Part shown: in pieces, positions 10,540-18,552 of the stretch
Position numbering within the stretch: position 1 is the stretch's first letter
How the letters are laid out: each line of letters starts with the position of its first letter
Source of the DNA: Bryobacterales bacterium
GTDB taxonomy: Bacteria > Acidobacteriota > Terriglobia > Bryobacterales > Bryobacteraceae
Reading direction: 5' to 3'
DNA length: 64,000 nt
Assembly (NCBI GenBank): GCA_016721425.1
Contig: JADKID010000005.1
Location: 1 to 64,000, forward strand
The notes under the pieces: generated by a model
What the model was told of the DNA's origin: nothing
What the model saw: the letters and a program-made list of their open reading frames with translations, nothing else
The model's database searches: none
Made by a program: the position numbers and the translations under genes

Positions 10540-11945
10540 CGCCCAACGTCCTTGCCAATAAAGTCCCCCAGACGCTTCACGTCCGCAGTGAAGGTGCGCT
10601 CTACATACGCCACCGGAGCCCATGTCTCCAGCGTCACGCGGCTCCCTGCCGGCGGTGTCCCGGAATCCAAGCCCCGGATGTTCGCTGGCATCTCGACCAA
10701 AGGCGTGAGGATCAGTTGAGATGGCCATGGTGAGTAGCTTCGCGCCATATTAAACTGCTCCTCCCGGTGGATGCCGCCACCGGCCTTCAGGATTAGGTAG
10801 CCGGTTGCGGGCGCGCGGTAGGGAGTGCGGCAGTAAGAGGCCAGCCAGAAACGGCCCGCTGGCCCACCATCAGATCCGAGCTTGCAGGCCCCCAACCCTG
10901 CCGCCCTCACGTACTCCTCCTTGGCATCGAACTCGGCCTGCGACTGCCGGGACAGAATGGCCAGCCAGACCTCGCCGTTGATCCGGGCGGGCGATTCCGT
11001 GTGTCCCGTCGGCGCCACCACCAGATACTCGTCACCCGCCATCGCGTCTCTCACTACCCGCTCGCCGTCCACGTCGATTGTGACCCGGCCTCGAATCAAC
11101 TGGGCCCTGTGGCCGTCCGGCAAATCGACAATCGAGACCGGCAGTCGTGGCATCAGCTTGGCAGACGGCTTCGCGCCCACGACTGCGACGACGTTCGCTC
11201 CGCCCACCGTCTTCGATGCAGCCAACTTCTGCACACCGAAGCCAACAGCCCACGGCATCAGGTACGCCGTCAACACCGCCAGCGCCGTCCCGCCCACTGC
11301 CAGAGCGCGTGCCGCAACGATCCGGTGCCGTCCAAATTGCAGCCAAAGCACACCCACTGCAACCGCCGATCCCGACACGCCTATCCAACTGCCGCGCACC
11401 CAATCCGCTCCGCCCCAGGAATCCCTGCCCGTCGACACCGTCGCCAGGCTCACTCCCACCACAATCGCTGTCCCTAGCGCGGCGAGCAGTGCCTGCGGCA
11501 CCGTACGCGTGATCGCTCCCAACGCCGCCGCCGGCAGCAGAATCACCACAGTCAGCCAAAGTAGTTTTCCGAGCATGCCCGGCACGTAGTTCAGTGGCGC
11601 GAATCCATTGCCCATCAGGACAATCGCATCCCCCACCACCATCGGCACGCCAAGGAACGCAACCACAAACAGGACCTTCGCCAGAACCAGATCCCGCCGC
11701 CGGATCGGCCTTGTCCGCCAGTCGTGTTCCGTCCCCACTAGCGCATCGGACTGCACCAACTGCACCACTAGCAGCACCCAGGCCAACACCGCCAGCACCG
11801 GCGAGACCTCCCGCAGCGTCTGCATCGGCCCCGTACCCGGCGCGAACTGAAGTCCTGCCATCCCCAGCGCCACAACCACCGCGGCGCTCAACTCCCACCA
11901 GAGCGCTCGCATGTCTTTCCACACAATGTGCAGCACGTACTTCAT
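10536..11945 (-). CDS. ABC-2-like multi-spanning membrane protein, paralogue 2
   Basis: A 469-residue membrane protein, start 11945 (MKYVLHIVWKDMRALWWEL), overlapping the ATPase stop by ATGA and the next gene by ATGA. About six TM segments occupy residues 15-260, with the paralogue motif EHDWRTRPIRRRDLVLAKVLFV on the cytoplasmic side. A long non-membrane C-terminal part follows, ending in WAPVAYVERTFTADVKRLGDFI. The tight coupling with an ATPase that lacks its own membrane domain makes this a permease subunit. Family assignment beyond ABC-2-like is uncertain because the sequence has no motif I recognise. Confidence 0.75.
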   Translation of the reverse strand: MKYVLHIVWKDMRALWWELSAAVVVALGMAGLQFAPGTGPMQTLREVSPVLAVLAWVLLVVQLVQSDALVGTEHDWRTRPIRRRDLVLAKVLFVVAFLGVPMVVGDAIVLMGNGFAPLNYVPGMLGKLLWLTVVILLPAAALGAITRTVPQALLAALGTAIVVGVSLATVSTGRDSWGGADWVRGSWIGVSGSAVAVGVLWLQFGRHRIVAARALAVGGTALAVLTAYLMPWAVGFGVQKLAASKTVGGANVVAVVGAKPSAKLMPRLPVSIVDLPDGHRAQLIRGRVTIDVDGERVVRDAMAGDEYLVVAPTGHTESPARINGEVWLAILSRQSQAEFDAKEEYVRAAGLGACKLGSDGGPAGRFWLASYCRTPYRAPATGYLILKAGGGIHREEQFNMARSYSPWPSQLILTPLVEMPANIRGLDSGTPPAGSRVTLETWAPVAYVERTFTADVKRLGDFIGKDVGR

Positions 11946-12835
11946 CGCCGTCCCTGCCTTGCCAGCGCCACAAAGATGGCCCGCAGCGCCATCGGCCTGA
12001 CTTCGACGCCGCGCACCGCCCCGAACGCCGCACGCACCCGAGCTTCCGTTGCCTCCGGCTCGTAGGCCGTCTCCACAAACCGCACCACCGATCCCGCGCG
12101 CTCCGCCGTCATCCAATTTGCAGGCCACGGCGCGGGCAACTCCGCCTCGGTTTCCAGCGTCACCTCCACCTCGCGAAAACGTGCCGTTAGCGTCGCCATC
12201 TCGTCAGAAAACAGCAGTTTTCCGCCCTCTAAGTACCCAATATGGCTCGCAAACGACTCAATTTCTGCAAGATCGTGCGACGAGATGAAGATCGTCGTCT
12301 CCTCCGCCCGCTCCAACATTCCCTGGATGAAATCGTCCCGCACCAGCGCGTCCAGCCCGCTGAACGGCTCGTCCAGCACCAGCACCTTGGGATGAAAAGC
12401 CAGCGCGCTCGCCAGAGCCGCCTTCATGCGCATCCCGCGCGACAGTTCCTTCAATTTGCGGTCGGCCGGCAGATTGAACTGCCGCAGCAAATCCACCGCC
12501 AGCGCGTCATCCCACGTCGGGTAGAACGGCTTCAGGTAGGCCAGAAACTCCGAGACCCGCATCCAGGCCGGAAGTTTCTGATTCTCGGAGACATAGCCGA
12601 TGCGGGCGAAGTCCGGCGCACCCAGTTTCCGCGAATCCACGCCCAGCACCTCGCTGCGCCCCGCAGCCGGCGCGATTAGATTCAGCAGGGTGTGGATCGT
12701 GGTGGTTTTGCCGGCCCCGTTCGGCCCCACCAGCGCGTAGATCGCGCCCTCCGGCACATCCATGCAAAGCCCGTCCAGCACTGGCGTCCTGCCGTACCGC
12801 TTCACCAGATTCTCGGTCCGTATCGCAGCCGTCAT
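11942..12835 (-). CDS. ABC transporter ATP-binding protein
   Basis: A 297-residue ATPase energising the membrane pair encoded downstream. Walker A is GPNGAGKT (residues 37-44), the signature is ELSRGMRMK, Walker B is VLVLDEPFSGLD, and the switch histidine is in IFISSHDLAEIE. The C-terminal extension of about 80 residues is usual in CcmA/YtrB-like exporters. The start overlaps the stop of the GntR gene by ATGA, and its stop overlaps the next start in the same way. The layout regulator, ATPase, two permeases resembles the Bacillus ytr locus, whose products respond to cell-wall antibiotics; a similar role here is inference only. Confidence 0.9.
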   Translation of the reverse strand: MTAAIRTENLVKRYGRTPVLDGLCMDVPEGAIYALVGPNGAGKTTTIHTLLNLIAPAAGRSEVLGVDSRKLGAPDFARIGYVSENQKLPAWMRVSEFLAYLKPFYPTWDDALAVDLLRQFNLPADRKLKELSRGMRMKAALASALAFHPKVLVLDEPFSGLDALVRDDFIQGMLERAEETTIFISSHDLAEIESFASHIGYLEGGKLLFSDEMATLTARFREVEVTLETEAELPAPWPANWMTAERAGSVVRFVETAYEPEATEARVRAAFGAVRGVEVRPMALRAIFVALARQGRR

Positions 12836-13212
12836 AGCCCTAACTTCCTCCAGTGCTCGGCCAACCCTTCCGTCAGGTCTTCCAACTCCAAGCCCAATTG
12901 CCGCGCCGACACCACCAACTGCTCCAGCTCCGTGCCCAGCAGTTGCCGCCGCTCCGCCCGGCTGCCCGCCCGGGGCGCCGCCACAAATGCCCCAATCCCC
13001 GGACGCACCTCCAGCAGGCCCTCGTTGATGAGGTGGGTCACCACCTTATGCGCCGTGTTGGGGTTGATTTTCAGCTCGCGGCTCAGCACGCGCACCGAGG
13101 GGAAAAGATCGCCCGGCCGCATCTGGCCCGAAACCACTGCCTTGCGCGCGGCATACACCACCTGCTCAAACAGCGGTATGCCGGGCTGAAACGTAAGCCG
13201 TATCGGGATCAC
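12832..13212 (-). CDS. GntR family regulator, YtrA subfamily
   Basis: A 126-residue transcription factor with an N-terminal winged helix-turn-helix (about residues 10-75: IPLFEQVVYAARKAVVSGQMRPGD, then FPSVRVLSRELKINPNTAHKVV) and a short helical tail (about 85-126). That short tail in place of a ligand domain is typical of YtrA-type GntR proteins, which usually repress their own operon with an ABC transporter. The GTG start at 13212 fits the family length exactly and lies six bases after a -10 box, with no room for a ribosome site, so the mRNA may be leaderless. It is the first gene of the minus-strand operon and overlaps the ATPase gene by four bases. Confidence 0.92.
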   Translation of the reverse strand: MIPIRLTFQPGIPLFEQVVYAARKAVVSGQMRPGDLFPSVRVLSRELKINPNTAHKVVTHLINEGLLEVRPGIGAFVAAPRAGSRAERRQLLGTELEQLVVSARQLGLELEDLTEGLAEHWRKLGL

Positions 13213-13215
13213 GAC

Positions 13216-13236
13216 TGTACTATGACACGTAGTACA
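13216..13236. promoter_or_regulatory. inverted repeat, candidate autoregulatory operator of the GntR-ABC operon
   Basis: TGTACTA-N7-TAGTACA is a perfect 21-base inverted repeat with 7-bp arms. It covers the -10 box and the adjoining spacer of the operon promoter, the position expected for repression by the YtrA-type product of the first gene. Binding is inferred from location and symmetry. Confidence 0.65.
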
Positions 13237-13247
13237 CTACCCGTCAA
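13219..13247 (-). promoter_or_regulatory. promoter of the GntR-ABC operon
   Basis: On the minus strand TTGACG (13247-13242), a 17-base spacer and CATAGT (13224-13219) precede the GTG start at 13212 by six bases. Transcription from the usual distance would begin at or next to the start codon. Confidence 0.65.
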
Positions 13248-13364
13248 TAGAAATCCGCTGCCGCCAGGGAATTCAACCCCAGATTTCCACAAGTCTTCAG
13301 CGTCCAAACCGTCCCGCCCTGCATCTGACAAGTGCGAAGGAATTCTTGTAGGGGTAGAATATGA

Positions 13365-13385
13365 CTCAGGGACGCTCTTCCTGAG
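13365..13385 (+). other. small hairpin in the leader of the heme A synthase-like gene
   Basis: CTCAGG, nine bases, CCTGAG form a 6-bp perfect stem 33 bases before the start at 13418. A TAGAAT box lies just upstream (13355-13360) without a convincing -35. The 205-base gap between the divergent operons holds nothing else clear apart from the GntR promoter. Confidence 0.3.
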
Positions 13386-13417
13386 CACCCTCTGGGCTTT
13401 CCTGGATCGAACTTTTT

Positions 13418-14251
13418 ATGACGCCTGTCTGGCTGCACCGAACCACGGTCCTGCTGTCTGCCTGCACGTTCTCACTGATCGTCGCGGGCGGCGTAACTGT
13501 CAGCAAACAAACGCAAGCCGCCGTCTCCGCCGATCATTTTGTCCTGAGCGCGCTGACCGCAATTCTGACCCTCGCCACCGCTTGGGGCCTCTACCTGTAC
13601 GACACCCGCCCTTGGATGAAGCGCCTGGGCCTGATCGCCGTGCTGGCTGTCGCCGCGCTGGCTGCCCTGGGCTTATCCGCGACGCCTGCCGCCGGCATCG
13701 TCCACGCCTGCGCCGCCCAATCCTTCCTGGCGCTGACTTTTCTACTGGCCCTGTTTACCTCGAATGTGTGGCAAGCAGCGCCGCTGGCAGTGCCCGACGG
13801 CGGCTGGCCCTCGCTCCGCTCGCTCGCCTGGGTCACTCCGGCCGTGGTGCTGCTGCAGGTTGCCCTCGGCGCATCCTACCGGCATAAGCTTCTGGGCGTG
13901 GTCCCGCATATCGTCTGGGCGTTTGCCGCCGGCATCATTATTATGCTGTTTGCCACCTTTGTGGTCACACTTTCGCAATCCAGCCGGCCTCTGCGGCACA
14001 CCGCCATCTGGCTGCTGGCTCTGGTTTGTGTTCAGGTCATGCTGGGTATCGCGGCCTTCGTCATGCGCTTGAACAGCGCCGGCCCGTCCGATGTGTGGAT
14101 GATCCTCACGACCGTCACGCACGCCGCCACCGGTTCTTTGGTGCTCGGCTGCACCACGCTGCTCTCGGCCCACGTTCTCCGCAATCTGATGCCCGCCCGC
14201 ACTGCTGAAACGCCGCACTCTCATCTGGTATCGTCAGGTCGTCCTTCATGA
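13418..14251 (+). CDS. COX15/CtaA family heme A synthase-like protein
   Basis: A 277-residue polytopic membrane protein of the COX15/CtaA type, which hydroxylates and oxidises the C8 methyl of heme O to make heme A. Seven to eight hydrophobic segments are visible, the first being LLSACTFSLIVAGGVTVSK. Conserved histidines that could bind heme fall in TM contexts: HRTT near residue 7, IVHACAAQSF near 90, SYRHKLLGVVPHIVWAF near 150-165 and VTHAATGSLVLG near 235. The gene overlaps ctaB by ATGA and is followed by SCO1-like and DUF420 genes, a set typical of aa3/ba3-type oxidase assembly. No ribosome site is obvious. I am sure of the family and fairly sure of the activity. Confidence 0.8.
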   Translation: MTPVWLHRTTVLLSACTFSLIVAGGVTVSKQTQAAVSADHFVLSALTAILTLATAWGLYLYDTRPWMKRLGLIAVLAVAALAALGLSATPAAGIVHACAAQSFLALTFLLALFTSNVWQAAPLAVPDGGWPSLRSLAWVTPAVVLLQVALGASYRHKLLGVVPHIVWAFAAGIIIMLFATFVVTLSQSSRPLRHTAIWLLALVCVQVMLGIAAFVMRLNSAGPSDVWMILTTVTHAATGSLVLGCTTLLSAHVLRNLMPARTAETPHSHLVSSGRPS

Positions 14252-15105
14252 AGCACTTTTTGGAACTCACCAAGCCCCGCATTACCTGGCTCATTCTCAT
14301 GAGCACGGGCATCGGCTACTTCTTCGGCCATCAGGGCTCGGTCGATTTCGTTTTGCTCTTTCACTGTCTTCTGGGCACCGCGTTGATCGCCTCCGGCACA
14401 GCCACGCTCAACCAGTGGTATGAGCGCGACGCCGATTCGCGCATGAACCGCACCAACCAGCGGCCCATTCCGGCCGGCAAGGTCAGCGCCCGTCACGCTC
14501 TGCTCTTCGGCATCGCCCTCCTGGTGGCCGGCGAGCTCCAACTCGGCCTCGGCGTCAATCCGCTCACCGCATGGCTGGGCCTCTTCACCATCGCCAGCTA
14601 TCTTCTTCTCTATACGCCGATGAAACAGCGCACGTGGTGGTCCACCACGGTCGGCGCCTTCCCCGGCGCCATGCCTCCGCTGCTGGGCTTTGCTGCCGCC
14701 CGCGGCGTGCTCACCGCCGAGGCGTGGATCCTCTTCGCCATCATCTTCCTCTGGCAGTTCCCCCACTTTTACGCGATCGCCTGGATGTACAAGGAAGACT
14801 ACGCCAAGGCAGGCATCCAGATGCTGCCTGTGGTGGAGCCAGACGGCGCCTCCACCTCGCGCCACATTATGGCCTTCGCCATCCTGCTGATCCCCATCAG
14901 CCTGGCGCCGAGCTTCTTTCAGATGACGGGCAACTGGTATCTCGCCGCCGCCCTGATTCTCGGCGGCCTGTTCCTGAAATCGGCCACCACCCTGAGCCGC
15001 AATCGCACGGCCGTCAACGCCCGCGGAGTTCTCAAAGCCAGCGTGATGTATCTGCCTCTGCTCTACCTGGCGCTCATTCTGGATAGCCGCAGCCTCTGGT
15101 CATGA
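14248..15105 (+). CDS. ctaB: protoheme IX farnesyltransferase (heme O synthase)
   Basis: A 285-residue UbiA-family prenyltransferase that adds a farnesyl group to protoheme to make heme O. The first aspartate-rich region is NQWYERDADSRMNRTNQRPIP (about residues 52-72), with the RDADxxMxRTxxRP signature of ctaB. The second is YKEDYAKAGIQMLPVVE (about 180-197). About nine TM segments fill the protein. The start overlaps the ctaA-like stop by ATGA and the stop overlaps the SCO1-like start by ATGA, so the four assembly genes are translationally coupled. Product and gene name are secure. Confidence 0.95.
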   Translation: MKHFLELTKPRITWLILMSTGIGYFFGHQGSVDFVLLFHCLLGTALIASGTATLNQWYERDADSRMNRTNQRPIPAGKVSARHALLFGIALLVAGELQLGLGVNPLTAWLGLFTIASYLLLYTPMKQRTWWSTTVGAFPGAMPPLLGFAAARGVLTAEAWILFAIIFLWQFPHFYAIAWMYKEDYAKAGIQMLPVVEPDGASTSRHIMAFAILLIPISLAPSFFQMTGNWYLAAALILGGLFLKSATTLSRNRTAVNARGVLKASVMYLPLLYLALILDSRSLWS

Positions 15106-15662
15106 AGCCCGGAGCATTACTGCTGGCAGTCCTCAGCGTCGCGCTGACAGGCTGCCTGACTTCGGGACTGCCCACCTTTGCCGACGTCCCGCCCTTCACC
15201 CTGACAGCGCAGGACGGCCGGGAGTTCCGCAGCGCCGAATCGCTGAACGGGAAGATCTGGGTGGCCGACTTCTTCTTCACCACATGCAACGGCCCGTGCC
15301 CGCGAATGTCGGCCCAAATGAAGATCATCCAGCAGGCCACCGAGGCCACGCCGGATGTCCAGCTGGTCTCTTTTACGGTCGACCCGGCCCACGACACGCC
15401 GGACGTCCTGGCCGCCTACGCCCAGCGTTTCCGGGCCAACCCGGCCCGCTGGCATTTCCTCACAGGACCACCCGCCGCCCTCCAGACACTCAGTAAGGAT
15501 GTATTCCAGCTCGGCGACATCGGCGTCAAGCTCGACCACAGCACGCGGTTCCTCTTGATCGACCACAAGGGCCGGCTGCGCGGCTACTACGACACCAGCG
15601 ATGCCACCACCATCCAGCAACTGACTGAGGATATTGCCAAACTCAGGAAAGAGGCATTCTAA
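15102..15662 (+). CDS. SCO1/SenC family copper chaperone lipoprotein
   Basis: A 186-residue thioredoxin-fold lipoprotein that delivers copper to the CuA centre of cytochrome oxidase. A lipobox LTGC puts the lipidated cysteine at residue 18. The copper-binding motif CNGPC is at residues 62-66 (CxxxC) and the ligand histidine is H146 in LDHSTRF. The protein ends about 10 residues after the last predicted helix, normal for the family. It is coupled to ctaB by ATGA. A DUF420 gene follows after nine bases. All key residues are present. Confidence 0.93.
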   Translation: MKPGALLLAVLSVALTGCLTSGLPTFADVPPFTLTAQDGREFRSAESLNGKIWVADFFFTTCNGPCPRMSAQMKIIQQATEATPDVQLVSFTVDPAHDTPDVLAAYAQRFRANPARWHFLTGPPAALQTLSKDVFQLGDIGVKLDHSTRFLLIDHKGRLRGYYDTSDATTIQQLTEDIAKLRKEAF

Positions 15663-15671
15663 GCAACCTGC

Positions 15672-16085
15672 ATGGAAATCCGATATCTACCCGCCCTCAA
15701 CGCCGCCCTGAACACCACAGCCACCCTGCTCCTGCTGTGGGGCTTCGTCCTGATCCGCCGGCGCAACTTTGACGCCCACAAAAAGGTGATGCTGGCGGCC
15801 TTTGCCACCTCGATCCTGTTCCTGGTGAGCTACCTGATCTATCACTTCAATGTAGGCTCGGTGAAGTTCCAGAAGACTGGCGCGATCCGGACGGTGTACT
15901 TCTCGATCCTCCTCACCCACACCGTCCTCGCAGCCGCAGTCGCACCCATGGCAGCCATTACGCTCTACCGCGCATGGACCAACCAGTTGCAGCGCCACCG
16001 CAAGCTCGCCCGCATCACGCTGCCTATCTGGCTGTACGTTAGCGTCACTGGAGTGGTGGTCTATTGGATGCTCTACCAGCTGTGA
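15672..16085 (+). CDS. DUF420 membrane protein, cytochrome oxidase assembly type
   Basis: A 137-residue protein with four TM segments (about residues 10-27, 39-58, 75-96 and 113-133). It matches the DUF420 family, related to CtaM/YozB, which supports maturation of heme-copper oxidases. The conserved elements are the first-loop FDAHKKVMLAAF, the YLIYHFNVG turn and TILLTHTVLAA-like third helix. It follows the SCO1-like gene by nine bases and its stop overlaps the methyltransferase start by GTGA. The exact biochemical step is not known for this branch. Confidence 0.85.
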   Translation: MEIRYLPALNAALNTTATLLLLWGFVLIRRRNFDAHKKVMLAAFATSILFLVSYLIYHFNVGSVKFQKTGAIRTVYFSILLTHTVLAAAVAPMAAITLYRAWTNQLQRHRKLARITLPIWLYVSVTGVVVYWMLYQL

Positions 16086-16567
16086 CCTCCGGCGAGCGGC
16101 TCATTGCACTCCTGGCGCCACAGCCCGGCGAGCAGATTCTCGATGTAGGTTGCGGGATCGGCGATCTGACGGCGCAGATTGCGGCGACGGGTGCACAGGT
16201 AACCGGGCTGGATCACTCCGCCGTGCTGCTGGAACAGGCCCGCCTCCGCTACCCGCCGATCACCTGGATCCACGCCGATTTCCTTCTCGCCGAACCAGCC
16301 CCCATTTACGACGCAGTCTTCTCGCACGCCGCACTGCACTGGATTGGCCATTACGCCGAAGCCGCCGTGCGCCTCCATGGCTGGCTCCGTCCCGGCGGCC
16401 GGATTGCGGTGAGCCTTGGCGGCCTGACCCCTGCGCTCGCTATGATGGAAAGCGGCCTCCCCTCGGCCACTGCGCTGGAAGGCACTCTGAGAGCCGCCGG
16501 GTTTGAGGTTGTGCGGATAGACAGCGAGCCGGGGCTGCTGCTGGCCGCCGCGCGTTGGCCGCGATAA
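16082..16567 (+). CDS. class I SAM-dependent methyltransferase
   Basis: A 161-residue methyltransferase with the Rossmann-like SAM site ILDVGCGIGDLTAQIA near residues 20-35, motif II acidic residue in TGLDHSA and motif IV-V in YDAVFSHAALHWIGH. The start is taken as GTG 16082 because it overlaps the DUF420 stop as GTGA; TTG 16064 would add six residues. At 161 residues it is shorter than usual: the C-terminal part of many trans-aconitate methyltransferase-like homologues (about 250 residues) is missing, yet it ends cleanly (LLAAARWPR). It lies 3 bases before lgt. The substrate is unknown. Confidence 0.8.
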   Translation: MTSGERLIALLAPQPGEQILDVGCGIGDLTAQIAATGAQVTGLDHSAVLLEQARLRYPPITWIHADFLLAEPAPIYDAVFSHAALHWIGHYAEAAVRLHGWLRPGGRIAVSLGGLTPALAMMESGLPSATALEGTLRAAGFEVVRIDSEPGLLLAAARWPR

Positions 16568-16570
16568 CCG

Positions 16571-17341
16571 ATGTTTCCAAAAGTCATCAGCTTCGGCGAC
16601 TTCTTCCTGCCCACCTACGGCCTGTTGGTGGCGCTGGGCTTTCTGGCCGGCATCGCAATTGTCACCAGGCTGGCTCGTCGCGAGGGCCTGGATGTCGAGC
16701 GAATTACTAACCTGGCCGTCTATTGTGCCTTAGCTGGGCTGGCTGGCGCGAAGGTCCTGATGTTCGTCATGGATTTCGATTTCTACTGGCGTAATCCGGG
16801 CAACATCTTCTCTGCCGACACGCTCCTTTCCGCCGGCGTGTACTATGGCGGATTCCTCGGCGCCCTCGGTTTCGCCTGGATCTATATGAAACGCCAGGGC
16901 TTACCCTGGCTCAAGACCGCCGACATCTTCGCTCCCGGCGTGGCGCTCGGCCATGCCATCGGCCGCCTGGGCTGCTTCGCCGCCGGTTGCTGCTGGGGCT
17001 CACTTTGTGACCGTCCGTGGGCCGTCACGTTCACAGATCCTGGCGCCCATGCCCTCACCGGCGTCCCTCTTGGGATTCCGCTCCACCCGGCGCAACTGTA
17101 CGAGTCCGCCGCCACCGCGCTGGTCGCCGTCTGGCTCTACCGCCGCAGTCTCAAGTCTCACCGTCCCGGCCTGATCCTGGGGCAGTATCTGGTGCTCTAT
17201 TCCATCGCCCGGTTTTTCATCGAGTTCCTGCGCCACCACGAGCAATCCTTTCCCCTGGCCGTCCTTCCGCTCACGTGGACGCAGTGGATCGCCCTCGGCC
17301 TGGCCGCCGCTGGAACTGCGCTTCTGGCGCGCCGCCCCTAA
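16571..17341 (+). CDS. lgt: prolipoprotein diacylglyceryl transferase
   Basis: A 256-residue inner-membrane enzyme that transfers diacylglycerol to the lipobox cysteine, the first step of lipoprotein maturation. Seven hydrophobic segments are visible. Family marks include YGGFLGALGFAW (about 94-105), the GRLGCFAAGCCWG region (about 134-146), the HPAQLYES block (about 174-181) and RFFIEFLRHHEQ near 215-226. The GCFxAGCCxG form replaces the GRxGNFxNxE form of E. coli, as is common in Acidobacteria and Deltaproteobacteria. It sits at the end of the oxidase-assembly gene string; the SCO1-like lipoprotein is a likely client. Confidence 0.92.
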   Translation: MFPKVISFGDFFLPTYGLLVALGFLAGIAIVTRLARREGLDVERITNLAVYCALAGLAGAKVLMFVMDFDFYWRNPGNIFSADTLLSAGVYYGGFLGALGFAWIYMKRQGLPWLKTADIFAPGVALGHAIGRLGCFAAGCCWGSLCDRPWAVTFTDPGAHALTGVPLGIPLHPAQLYESAATALVAVWLYRRSLKSHRPGLILGQYLVLYSIARFFIEFLRHHEQSFPLAVLPLTWTQWIALGLAAAGTALLARRP

Positions 17342-17417
17342 GCCTATCTAAGCGTTTTCCCCAATCGAGTTATTGCCCCGGTCCGCCGATAATCCGTATA
17401 CGAGGACATCTCCCTCT

Positions 17418-17903
17418 ATGCCGAATCGAGCTCAAAAACCGGACCGCCGCCGCCGAGGCAATACATTTGTCGAGGCAGGCCTGATCCTAGTCCCATTCAT
17501 GGCACTGGTGCTCGGCATCACCGAGTACTCGCTGGCGATCTTTGTGCGAACCACCATGCAACACGCCGTCCGGGAAGGCGTGCGGTATGCGGTGACCTAC
17601 CAGAAGATGAGTGGCCTGTGCCAGGACGCTTCCATCAAAGAGGTGGTGCGCCGGAACGCGATGGGCTTCCTGAAGCCTGCCGACGTTGCTGCGAACGTGT
17701 TTGTCCGGTACTACCGGCCCGACACATTCGCGTTGTCGACGGAAAACAAGCCGGGGAACCTGGTCGAGATATCGGTGGAGAACTATCAGTGGCGATGGAT
17801 TGCGCCGCTGTGGCGAAGTGCCACGCCGATGACGATCGTTACCCGGTCTCTGGACCGCATGGAGGGGTTGCCGGGCGGGGCCACCGGGCCGCCCTGCCGT
17901 TGA
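17418..17903 (+). CDS. TadE-like pilus assembly protein
   Basis: A 161-residue pseudopilin-like protein of the Tad (tight adherence) secretion system. ATG 17418 is chosen because it gives the usual short basic head (KPDRRRRGNTFVEAG) followed by one hydrophobic segment (LILVPFMALVLGITEYSLAIFV, about residues 21-43). The GNTFVEAG sequence is a TadE prepilin-like cleavage context with the conserved glutamate. The rest is periplasmic. The next two genes encode another TadE/G-type protein and a VWA-bearing TadG, a minor-pilin trio. The ATPase, secretin and major pilin are not in this window, but an A24 prepilin peptidase lies at 34.2 kb. Confidence 0.8.
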   Translation: MPNRAQKPDRRRRGNTFVEAGLILVPFMALVLGITEYSLAIFVRTTMQHAVREGVRYAVTYQKMSGLCQDASIKEVVRRNAMGFLKPADVAANVFVRYYRPDTFALSTENKPGNLVEISVENYQWRWIAPLWRSATPMTIVTRSLDRMEGLPGGATGPPCR

Positions 17904-17917
17904 ACGGAGCAGCAATC

Positions 17918-18541
17918 ATGAGGATCATCCCAACACTCAAACGCAAAGCGCAGGGCGGCAACGCCATGATCGAGTTCGCGCTAGTCAGCGTATTTCTCAC
18001 GCCGCTCCTGCTCGGCACGGTCTCGCTGGGGCTCAACCTCTCGCGGACCATTCAAGTCACGCAGGTGGTCCGCGATGCCGGCCACATGTACGCCCGCTGG
18101 GTGGACTTCAGCCTGTCCGGCAACAAGCAGATGCTCGTGCGCCTCGCACAGGGGTTGGGCATGACTGAGGCTGGCGGCAACGGCGTTGTCATTCTCTCCA
18201 AAGTCACCTATATCGCGGACGCAGACTGCGCCGGCGCGGGCCTCACCACGGCCCAGTGCACAAACCGGAACCAGTACGTCATCATGAACCGCGTCATCAT
18301 AGGCAACTCGGCATTTCACTCCAGTTCCCTGGGTACACCGGCTTCCGGCGGGATGGATGCCAGCGGAAATGTCACGGACTACCTGCGCGACACCTCGGCC
18401 CGCACCACGAACTTCGGCAATATTCTTGTTCTGCAATCCGGCCAGTTTGCTTTCGTAGCCGAGGGATTCTTCAATGGCATCAGTTGGGGAGTCCCGATGT
18501 ACAACGTTGGCAACCAGATGAACGCACGATCGATCTTCTAG
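17918..18541 (+). CDS. TadE/TadF-like pilus assembly protein
   Basis: A 207-residue protein with a basic N-terminus, a GNAMIEFALVSVF prepilin-like motif (conserved E at about residue 19) and a single TM helix (about 17-42), then a periplasmic domain with one cysteine pair (DADCAGAG...AQCTNRN, about residues 91-104). The start ATG 17918 has AACGGAG upstream. It sits 14 bases after the first TadE-like gene and 11 bases before the TadG-like gene. The family is recognisable from the N-terminus only; the periplasmic part is variable in this group. Confidence 0.78.
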   Translation: MRIIPTLKRKAQGGNAMIEFALVSVFLTPLLLGTVSLGLNLSRTIQVTQVVRDAGHMYARWVDFSLSGNKQMLVRLAQGLGMTEAGGNGVVILSKVTYIADADCAGAGLTTAQCTNRNQYVIMNRVIIGNSAFHSSSLGTPASGGMDASGNVTDYLRDTSARTTNFGNILVLQSGQFAFVAEGFFNGISWGVPMYNVGNQMNARSIF

Positions 18542-18552
18542 AGGCTCAAATC

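Noticed and set aside
10540..10728. Long N-terminal extension of the membrane protein at 9076-10539
   Set aside because: It lies wholly inside the upstream paralogue in another frame; the ATGA overlap at 10539 gives the real start and the KDIRxLxWE N-terminus shared with the paralogue.
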